A stretch of 6,502 nt of DNA from Actinomycetota bacterium. GTDB taxonomy: Bacteria; Actinomycetota; Acidimicrobiia; Acidimicrobiales; CADCTF01. Position 1 is the first letter of the stretch. Each line of letters starts with the position of its first letter. The stretch is taken from the NCBI GenBank assembly GCA_019348305.1, contig JAHWJQ010000123.1:1-6502 (forward strand). The letters run 5' to 3'. The position numbers and the translations under genes are program-made. Below, in pieces: positions 1 through 5,653 of the stretch. The notes under the pieces were generated by a model. The model had not been told where the DNA came from. It worked only from the letters and a program-made list of their open reading frames with translations, and did no database searches.

Positions 1-1468
1 ACTCCGCCGGGCTCGAACATCCGTCCAACAAGGTATCGACAATGGCGGCACTACCTCTTAGCGGTTCCATCATCGGGACCCGGCGCAGGGGCTCGGCACC
101 GAGGTCGAACACCAGTGAATCCCAGTTCGCGGCGGCGATGGAGGATCCCCAGCGCTGGAGGCACTTGCCCCGGAAATAGGCCCGGGTGGTCCGTGGCGGC
201 TCGGTCATGGCCTGGGTCACCTCGTCCTCCTGCACGACCCGCTGCATGGGAAGCCGCGCGAACAGGGACTTCTCGGGCCGCACGTCGTGGTACTGCAGGT
301 CCATGGCCGCCAGCCGGGAGTCGCTCCAGGCGAGGCCGTGGCGCTCACGGTACCCCTCGATCAGCCGGTACTTGGCCACCCAGTCCAGTTGGTCGGCCAG
401 GCTGAGGGGGTCGGTCTCCAGGCCGCTCAGCGCCTGCTCCCAGCGCTGCAACACGTCCCAGCCCACTTCGTCGCCCACCGCCTCGAGGCCGCGGTCCTCT
501 GCGTACTTGCGGGCCAGGTCGAACAGCTCCCACTGGATGCCGAGGGCGGTGATGGTGCCGCCCCTGGCCAACTCGAGGGGCACCGTCAGCGACCGGTCAT
601 AGGAGACCCTGCGGATGGCCTGCACCGGCGCCGCCAGGCTGAAGTCGCGCTCGCCGAAGACGTCGTCTTCGATCATCGACAGGATGATGGCGGTGACTCC
701 CACCTTGAGGTAGGTGGACACCTCGGCCAGATTGGCGTCGCCGACGATCACGTGGAGGCGCCGGTACTTCTGGGCATCGGCGTGCGGCTCGTCGCGCGTG
801 TTGACGATCGGACGCTTGAGCGTGGTCTCCAGCCCCACCTCCTCTTCGAAGAAGTCGGCCCGCTGGGAGAGCTGGAAGTCGACCTGCACGCCACCGGTGG
901 AGGCGGCCTCGGTGCCGACCTTGCCGGCGCCACAGTAGATCTGGCGGGTGATGAAGTGCGGCATCACGTGCTGGACGATTCGCCCGAACGGCACGGCCCG
1001 GTCCATGAGGTAGTTCTCGTGGGTCCCGTAGGAGTTGCCCTTGCCATCGGAGTTGTTCTTGTAGACGACGATGCCCTGGCCGTTGGGCAGGTTGCGGGCG
1101 GCGGCCTGGATCGAGCGGGCCAGGATGCGCTCCCCCGCCTTGTCCCACACCACCACCTCGCGGGCGTCCGAGCACTCCGGGGTCGAGTACTCGGGGTGGG
1201 CATGGTCGACGTAGTACCGGGCACCGTTGGTGAGCACGGCGTTCACCAGATGGGTCTCCACCTCGGGAGCCATGGCGCCTTCGCGGGCGAAACCGCGGGC
1301 GTCGTTGCCGGGGGACTCGTCCTCGAAGTCCCACGCCACCTTTCGGGCCAGATCGGCCACGTAGGCGTTGATGAGCACCGAGGACGCCGCGATCGGGTTC
1401 GACTCCCCCGGTCCGCGTTGGAGTATCCCGTACTCGGTCTCCAGCCCGAACACCTTGCGCAACGCCAC
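1..1468 (-). CDS. dop: Pup deamidase/depupylase Dop (3' end outside window)
   Basis: Dop deamidates the C-terminal Gln of Pup to Glu, readying it for ligation by PafA, and also cleaves Pup from substrates in the cytoplasm. I translated this frame by hand: 489 codons without a stop, running off the left edge. Compared with remembered mycobacterial Dop, only about 15 residues are missing. Visible marks are the N-terminal ETEYG metal/ATP motif (residues 10-14), a Dop-loop region with ESPGNDARGF (51-60), YVDHAHPEYS (86-95) whose D88 matches the catalytic Asp, SYGTHENYLM (146-155), and NTRDEPHADA (223-232). The C-terminal AYFRGKCLQRW (430-440) and DSLVFDL (450-456) are Dop-like rather than PafA-like. 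Start is GTG at 1468 (MALRKVFG), with a weak AGGG 7-8 nt upstream. Some middle stretches (CGAGKVGTE, 179-187) look closer to PafA. It lies 77 bp after arc in the same direction, so co-transcription is likely. PafA is the only serious alternative. Confidence 0.93.
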   Translation of the reverse strand, partial: MALRKVFGLETEYGILQRGPGESNPIAASSVLINAYVADLARKVAWDFEDESPGNDARGFAREGAMAPEVETHLVNAVLTNGARYYVDHAHPEYSTPECSDAREVVVWDKAGERILARSIQAAARNLPNGQGIVVYKNNSDGKGNSYGTHENYLMDRAVPFGRIVQHVMPHFITRQIYCGAGKVGTEAASTGGVQVDFQLSQRADFFEEEVGLETTLKRPIVNTRDEPHADAQKYRRLHVIVGDANLAEVSTYLKVGVTAIILSMIEDDVFGERDFSLAAPVQAIRRVSYDRSLTVPLELARGGTITALGIQWELFDLARKYAEDRGLEAVGDEVGWDVLQRWEQALSGLETDPLSLADQLDWVAKYRLIEGYRERHGLAWSDSRLAAMDLQYHDVRPEKSLFARLPMQRVVQEDEVTQAMTEPPRTTRAYFRGKCLQRWGSSIAAANWDSLVFDLGAEPLRRVPMMEPLRGSAAIVDTLLDGCSSPAE

Positions 1469-1545
1469 GGGGCGACCCTACCCGCCTCCCCCGGCCATTC
1501 CGTACTGCGGCCGGCCTCCCCTTCGCCTCGGGGAGCAGAAGCGGC
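1469..1545 (-). other. arc-dop intergenic spacer with two tandem hairpins
   Basis: Two perfect 6-bp inverted repeats sit between the arc stop and the dop start. The first after arc is CTCCCC (1516-1521) with GGGGAG (1530-1535), an 8-nt loop. The second is CCGGCC (1491-1496) with GGCCGG (1509-1514), a 12-nt loop. Both are GC-rich and neither is followed by a T-run on the minus strand, so a classical intrinsic terminator is not supported. Possible roles are partial attenuation between arc and dop, 3'-end stabilisation of arc mRNA, or chance in GC-rich DNA. A purine-rich GGGAGG lies at 1490-1485, too far (16 nt) to be the best dop ribosome site; AGGG nearer the GTG is the other candidate. Confidence 0.4.
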
Positions 1546-3408
1546 TCAGAGGTACTGGCCGGTCCCCACCCGCTCGATGGCCTTGCCGCCCTTGGGCTCG
1601 CCCGTCTTGCCCTCGGTGAGCAGGATGCGCATGTAGACGATGCGCTCCCCCTTCTTGCCGGAGATCTTGGCCCAGTCGTCGGGGTTGGTGGAGTTGGGAA
1701 GGTCTTCGTGCTCTTTGTACTCCTGGCGGATGGAGTCGAGGAGGTGCTGGGTGCGGATCCCCCGGCCGTCGCCGGCGATCTCCCGCTTGATGGCCAGCTT
1801 CTTGGCCCGCCGGACGATGTTCTCGATCATGGCCCCCGAGGAGAAGTCCTTGAAGTACATGATCTCTTTGTCACCGTTCTGGTAGGTGACCTCGATGAAG
1901 CGGTTCTCGTCACCGGTGGAGTACATGACCTCCACCGTGCGCTCGATCATGGCCTGCACCGCCTTGGCCGGGTCGCCCCCGCCCAGGGACTGCACCTCGT
2001 CCACGTCGAGGGGGAGGTCGGGGCGCAGGTAGCGGTGGAAGATCGACTGCGCGGCCGCCTCGTCGGGGCGCTCCACCTTGATCTTCACGTCGAGGCGCCC
2101 CGGGCGGAGGATGGCGGGGTCGATGAGGTCCTCCCGGTTCGATGCACCGATGACGATGACGTTCTTCAGCGTCTCGACCCCGTCGATCTCAGCCAGGAGC
2201 TGGGGGACGATGGTGGACTCCATGTCCGATGAGATCCCGGTGCCCCGGGTGCGGAACAACGAGTCCATCTCGTCGAAGAAGACGATGACCGGCATCCCCT
2301 CTTCTGACTTCTCCCGCGCCCGCTGGAACACCAGGCGGATCTGGCGCTCGGTCTCCCCCACGTACTTGTTGAGCAGCTCGGGGCCCTTGATGTTGAGGAA
2401 GTAGCTCCGAGCTCCCTTGTTGCCCGTCACCTCGGCCACCTTCTTGGCCAAGGAGTTGGCTACCGCTTTGGCGATGAGGGTCTTGCCGCAGCCCGGCGGT
2501 CCGTAGAGCAGGATCCCCTTGGGCGGCGGCAGCTCGTACTCACCGAACAGCTCGCGGTGCACGAACGGGAGCTCGACGGCGTCCATGATCGCCTCGATCT
2601 GGTCGTCGAGCCCGCCGACGTCGTCGTAGGAGATGTCGGGCACCTCTTCGAGCACCAGCTCCTCCACCTCGGGGCGGGGGAGGCGCTCGAGGAGCAGCCC
2701 GGTGCGGGAGTCCATGAGCAGGGTGTCGCCGGCCCGCAGCTTGTGGGGCTGGGCCAGCAGCTCATCTGAGATGTCGACCACCCGCTCCTCGTCCGCCCGG
2801 CCGACGATCATGGCCCGCCGTCCGTCTTCGAGGACCTCTTTCAGGATCACCGCCTCACCGTTGAGCTCGGGGGCCCGGGCGAGCACCACGTTGAACGACT
2901 CGTTGAGCACGACCTCCTGGCCCTTGCGGAGGGTGACCTCGTCCAGGTCGGGGTGCAGCGCGACCCGCATCTTTCGCCCCCCCGAGAAGATGTCGACGGT
3001 GCCGTCGTCGTTGCGGGCGAGGTACGTGCCGTAGGCCGAGGGCGGCTGGGTCAGCTTGTCGACCTCCTCCCGCAGGGCCGCGATGTGCTCGCGGGCCTCG
3101 CGGAGGGTGTAGGTCAGCTTTTCGTTCTGCGACACCGCCTGGGCCAGCTGGCCCTTGGTCTCGAGCAGCTTCTCCTCGAGGGTCCGCACCCGCTTGGGCG
3201 CCTCCTGGAGGCGCCGCCTCAGCGTGTTGACCTCCTCTTCGAGCAGCAGGGCGTGCTCACGCAGCTCGTCCACTTCTCGCTTCAGATCGGCGTCCGTGCG
3301 GACCACCTCCTCCAAGGAGTCTCGGGGCTCTGCTTTCCGTGGCGACCCTACACTGGGTGCCCGCCCAATCGGGGCTGCCGCCCGGTTTTGCATTTTCCTC
3401 GGGCGCAC
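1546..3408 (-). CDS. arc: Proteasome-associated AAA+ ATPase ARC/Mpa
   Basis: Hexameric AAA+ unfoldase of the Pup-proteasome system. Its N-terminal coiled coils bind Pup, it unfolds pupylated proteins with ATP and feeds them to the 20S core in the cytoplasm. The 620-residue product matches the family's usual size (about 590-610). Order: a poorly conserved N-terminus (1-38); charged coiled coil (about 40-120); two OB-type interdomain segments (about 125-250, with [14 protein letters not shown] at 135-148); AAA domain with Walker A GPPGCGKT (303-310), pore loop KYVGE (348-352), Walker [10 protein letters not shown] (374-382), sensor-1 GASN (421-424) and RPGRLD (435-440). The C-terminus is GTGQYL, the penultimate-Tyr tail known to dock ARC/Mpa on the proteasome. 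No key residue is missing. The start is uncertain: GTG at 3408 gives 620 residues, ATG at 3393 gives 615, and neither has a well-spaced Shine-Dalgarno. It is divergent from the ferredoxin gene (41 bp) and precedes dop. Confidence 0.97.
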   Translation of the reverse strand: MRPRKMQNRAAAPIGRAPSVGSPRKAEPRDSLEEVVRTDADLKREVDELREHALLLEEEVNTLRRRLQEAPKRVRTLEEKLLETKGQLAQAVSQNEKLTYTLREAREHIAALREEVDKLTQPPSAYGTYLARNDDGTVDIFSGGRKMRVALHPDLDEVTLRKGQEVVLNESFNVVLARAPELNGEAVILKEVLEDGRRAMIVGRADEERVVDISDELLAQPHKLRAGDTLLMDSRTGLLLERLPRPEVEELVLEEVPDISYDDVGGLDDQIEAIMDAVELPFVHRELFGEYELPPPKGILLYGPPGCGKTLIAKAVANSLAKKVAEVTGNKGARSYFLNIKGPELLNKYVGETERQIRLVFQRAREKSEEGMPVIVFFDEMDSLFRTRGTGISSDMESTIVPQLLAEIDGVETLKNVIVIGASNREDLIDPAILRPGRLDVKIKVERPDEAAAQSIFHRYLRPDLPLDVDEVQSLGGGDPAKAVQAMIERTVEVMYSTGDENRFIEVTYQNGDKEIMYFKDFSSGAMIENIVRRAKKLAIKREIAGDGRGIRTQHLLDSIRQEYKEHEDLPNSTNPDDWAKISGKKGERIVYMRILLTEGKTGEPKGGKAIERVGTGQYL

Positions 3409-3422
3409 CGGGTAAATTGGTG

Positions 3423-3435
3423 GAAGTCCTACTTC
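3423..3435. repeat. 13-bp palindrome in the divergent intergenic region
   Basis: GAAGTCCTACTTC is a perfect inverted repeat with 5-bp arms (GAAGT/ACTTC) and a 3-nt centre. It lies between the putative A/T-rich promoter patch and the ferredoxin ribosome-binding site. It could be an operator affecting both directions, or a small 5'-UTR hairpin directly before the ferredoxin Shine-Dalgarno. It matches no regulator site I recognise, and chance cannot be excluded. Confidence 0.35.
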
Positions 3436-3444
3436 AAGGTGAGG
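3436..3444 (+). promoter_or_regulatory. Ribosome-binding site of the ferredoxin gene
   Basis: AAGGTGAGG ends 5 nt before the ATG at 3450 and is a good Shine-Dalgarno. It decides the ferredoxin start against the upstream in-frame codon at 3339, which would run antisense through the arc 5' end, and favours 3450 over the ATG at 3456. Confidence 0.75.
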
Positions 3445-3449
3445 AACCC

Positions 3450-3686
3450 ATGGGAATGAAGGTCTGGATCGATCAGGATTTGTGCACGGGCGACGGCCTG
3501 TGCGAGGAGATCGCTCCGTCGGTGTTCACCCTGCTCGACGACGGGCTGGCCTACGTGAAGGAAGGCGACAAGACCCTGGGGGCCGGCCCCGAGGGGCTGG
3601 CCGGCGTCCCCGCAGGGATGGAAGACGCCACCATCGAGTCCGCTGAGGAGTGCCCCGGCGAGTGCATCTTCATCGAGGTCGAGTAG
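3450..3686 (+). CDS. Single-cluster ferredoxin with CxxDxxC motif
   Basis: A 78-residue acidic protein that should carry one iron-sulfur cluster and pass single electrons in the cytoplasm. The N-terminal half has [14 protein letters not shown], with C12, D15 and C18 in a CxxDxxC arrangement; the third ligand is C68 in ECPGEC, with an extra C72. Asp at the second position is the pattern of [3Fe-4S] or Asp-ligated labile [4Fe-4S] ferredoxins. A Gly/Pro-rich insert (about 43-57) makes it longer than typical 63-70-residue cytochrome P450 partner ferredoxins. The sequence resembles a ferredoxin family I recall from other actinobacteria. It is the only plus-strand gene here. No oxidoreductase or P450 is visible beside it, so its partner is unknown. 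The [4Fe-4S]-dependent TtuA homologue nearby is one speculative link. Confidence 0.9.
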   Translation: MGMKVWIDQDLCTGDGLCEEIAPSVFTLLDDGLAYVKEGDKTLGAGPEGLAGVPAGMEDATIESAEECPGECIFIEVE

Positions 3687-3690
3687 CCCG

Positions 3691-4872
3691 TCATTCGACG
3701 CAGTCCCGGGTGTCGGCCGACGCCTGGGGGTTCTCGTTGAACTTCTGCATCACGGCGTCGAGCTCGTGGCCGGTGAGGGCGTAGGAGGTCCCCGGCCGAT
3801 CCGGAGCGATGGCGAAGGCGACGCCGACCACCAGGCCCTGCTGGTCCACCAGGGCACCGCCTGAGTCTCCCGGGCTCAGGTCGGCGGCCAGGATGAACAC
3901 CTGGCGCCGGGTGTCCACCTCGTCGTAGATGTCGCGCCCGTCCGCCGGCACCTCGTCGCTGATGCGAGCCGGCGCCGCCCGCACTTTGGCTTGTCCCTGA
4001 GGGTGCCCGAAGACGGCACCGGTCTGGCCCGTCTCGGCGTTGGCGCGACCGAGCGATGCCAGGCGCAGCTGGTCGACCCGCAGCACGGCCAGGTCGCGCC
4101 GGGGGTCGAAGACGGTGACGGCGGCGACGAGCCGCTTCCCGTCGGGCCGGATCACCTCGACGCGGTCGACTCCGGCGATGACATGGGCGTTGGTGACGAT
4201 GACCCCAGAGCTGATCACGAACCCGCTGCCCTCCTGGAGCCGCCGGCACTGCTCCCCCTCCCCCACCACCTTCACCGTCGACGCCGCCACCGCGGCCTGC
4301 ACGTCTGGCGCCAACCCCGACTCGACGGGGGGCGCCCCGGTGTCGGGCGCTGGCCGCAGCGCGTCGAACACCCGCGGAAAGCCCCGCTCGTCGACCAGGC
4401 GCCGGACCGCCTGGGTGGCATCGGGGGCCTTGGGCAGCGATGACGCGACGGCGCGGGCCAGCAGAGAGGTGCGCGCTTGTCTGGCGGGCCAGCCGGGAGT
4501 GTCGGCCAGCGTGGGCACCGAGAGCCAGAGAGCGACGATGATGGCCACGGCGCCGGCGACGGCGCCCACCAGCCGGTCGACGCGCCGGGCCCGCCCCGCC
4601 GGCAGCACCCCCCGTACCCGGTGGCCCACCACCAGCCCCAGCGCCTGGCCGATGAACGTGCCGACGATGAGGACGGTGATGGCCACGAGCAGGCGCGCCG
4701 AGGCGGTGGGGAGCTCGAAGGACGAGAGCACGGTGGGCAGGAGCCGCAGGGCCAGGTAGAAGCCCAGCGCCAGGCCCAGCCACGACGACACCCGGGCCAG
4801 GAAGCCGATGCGATAGCCGCCGAGGGCCGCCGAGACGGTGCCGACCAGCACCACCACGTCGAGGAGGTTCAC
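3691..4872 (-). CDS. MarP-like membrane serine protease (CvpA domain + trypsin-like domain)
   Basis: A 393-residue product with the architecture of mycobacterial MarP (Rv3671c, about 397 residues), a membrane-anchored extracytoplasmic serine protease needed for acid and oxidative stress resistance. Four hydrophobic segments (about 3-19, 26-45, 60-83, 101-119) form the CvpA-like part. A linker leads to a chymotrypsin-fold domain with VTNAHV (H230), DPRRDLAVL (D260) and DLSPGDSGGAL (S337), a complete triad. C209 (GEQCRRLQEGSGFV) and C391, third from the end, match the two cysteines that form MarP's regulatory disulfide. Start is GTG at 4872, because MNLLDVVVL aligns with the MarP N-terminus; GGGAGG overlaps the start codon, so ribosome loading may depend on termination of trmI, whose stop ends 7 nt upstream. 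The stop lies 4 bp from that of the convergent ferredoxin gene. Substrate unknown; other HtrA-like proteases lack this CvpA part. Confidence 0.92.
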   Translation of the reverse strand: MNLLDVVVLVGTVSAALGGYRIGFLARVSSWLGLALGFYLALRLLPTVLSSFELPTASARLLVAITVLIVGTFIGQALGLVVGHRVRGVLPAGRARRVDRLVGAVAGAVAIIVALWLSVPTLADTPGWPARQARTSLLARAVASSLPKAPDATQAVRRLVDERGFPRVFDALRPAPDTGAPPVESGLAPDVQAAVAASTVKVVGEGEQCRRLQEGSGFVISSGVIVTNAHVIAGVDRVEVIRPDGKRLVAAVTVFDPRRDLAVLRVDQLRLASLGRANAETGQTGAVFGHPQGQAKVRAAPARISDEVPADGRDIYDEVDTRRQVFILAADLSPGDSGGALVDQQGLVVGVAFAIAPDRPGTSYALTGHELDAVMQKFNENPQASADTRDCVE

Positions 4873-4879
4873 CTCCCGC

Positions 4880-5653
4880 TCAGCCCCCCAACAGGCGCGA
4901 AGCGGTCAAGAAGCCGGTGTGGGCCACCATGCGGTGGTCGGGTCGCACCGACGGGCCCTCCACGTGCCAGCTCCGCTGCAGCACCTCGATGGTCTCGGTC
5001 ATGCCGAAGCGGCTCTCGGCCAGCTCCTCGCACAGCTGTGCGACCTGGCCGATCGTGGGCAGGTAGGACAGGAGGATCCCGCCCGGGTGCATCGCCGCCT
5101 CCGCGTGCTTGACCACCCTCCACGGCTCCGGAAGGTCGAGCACCACGCGGTCGAGGTCGGTCTCGTCGATGCCCTCGTAGACGTCACGCTCCTCCACCCG
5201 GTATCGCGACGCCACGCCGGGGCCGAGGAAGGCGGCCACGTTGGCCTGGGCCTTGTGGGAGAAGTCGGAGCGCAGCTCGTACCCCACGACCGCGGCGCCG
5301 GCCCTCAACAGCGTCATGGAAAGCGCCCCCGACCCCACGCCGGCCTCGAGGATGCGAGCCCCGGGGAAGACGTCGGCGAGCAGCAGGATGGGGCCGAGGT
5401 CCTTGGGGTAGATGACCTGGGCACCCCGGGGCATCTTGAGGACGAAGTCGCTCAGCGTGGGGCGCACGGCGAGGTAGCGAGCACCGGCCGTCGAGCGCAC
5501 CGTCGTCCCCTCGGGCTGGCCGATGAGGTCGTCGTGGCGCACGAAGCCGGCGTGGGTGTGGAACTCACCGGCCACGGCCAGCGTGACCAGGTAGCGGCGG
5601 GACTTGGCGTCGAGCAGCAGCGCCCGCTCCCCCGCCGCGAACAGCCGCGTCAC
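4880..5653 (-). CDS. trmI: tRNA (adenine-N1-)-methyltransferase TrmI (m1A58)
   Basis: Uses S-adenosylmethionine to methylate N1 of A58 in the tRNA T-loop; the family works as a cytoplasmic tetramer. The product has 257 residues. An N-terminal beta domain (1-65) contains GEFHTH (29-34). MPRGAQVIYPKD (74-85, with Y82) is the TrmI signature. The Rossmann domain has ILEAGVGSGAL (101-111) for SAM binding, the acidic E126 at the next strand, and VVLDLPEPW (170-178), in which D173 matches the conserved catalytic Asp. RSWHVEGPSVRP (227-238) and AHTGFL (244-249) are typical C-terminal motifs. I chose GTG 5653, not the upstream codon at 5740: it overlaps the TtuA stop as GTGA, has AGGGAGG 7 nt upstream, and the N-terminus then matches mycobacterial TrmI (Rv2118c). 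It ends slightly earlier than that 280-residue protein, lacking its basic tail. It is likely translationally coupled to both neighbours. Confidence 0.95.
   Translation of the reverse strand: MTRLFAAGERALLLDAKSRRYLVTLAVAGEFHTHAGFVRHDDLIGQPEGTTVRSTAGARYLAVRPTLSDFVLKMPRGAQVIYPKDLGPILLLADVFPGARILEAGVGSGALSMTLLRAGAAVVGYELRSDFSHKAQANVAAFLGPGVASRYRVEERDVYEGIDETDLDRVVLDLPEPWRVVKHAEAAMHPGGILLSYLPTIGQVAQLCEELAESRFGMTETIEVLQRSWHVEGPSVRPDHRMVAHTGFLTASRLLGG

Larger units (their letters stand above)
3409..3449. promoter_or_regulatory. Shared divergent arc/ferredoxin control region
   Basis: This 41-bp gap must carry the start signals of the divergent ferredoxin gene and, unless it is read from elsewhere, of the arc-dop unit. 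The only A/T-rich patch is TAAATT (3413-3418), which could be a -10 for the ferredoxin; the nearest -35-like hexamer, TTGCAT (3388-3393), gives a long 19-bp spacer. On the minus strand the same patch reads AATTTA, and TTGAAG lies at 3437-3432, but the 13-bp spacing is too short for a standard promoter. If this patch is the arc -10, the arc transcript would begin at or near the GTG and be leaderless or nearly so. The location is firm; the hexamers are weak guesses. Confidence 0.4.

Noticed and set aside
287..1636. 449-codon open frame on the plus strand
   Set aside because: It runs antisense to the whole dop coding region, which has clear family motifs throughout. The composition is what reverse reading of high-GC codons gives, and it shows no domain I recognise.
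3339..3449. Longer N-terminus for the ferredoxin starting at 3339
   Set aside because: The extension overlaps the arc 5' coding end, is not ferredoxin-like, and the good Shine-Dalgarno at 3436-3444 points to ATG 3450.
3551..4783. 410-codon open frame on the minus strand
   Set aside because: It is an out-of-frame reading of the MarP-like gene, Arg/Pro/Gly-rich with no motifs, and runs into the ferredoxin coding region.
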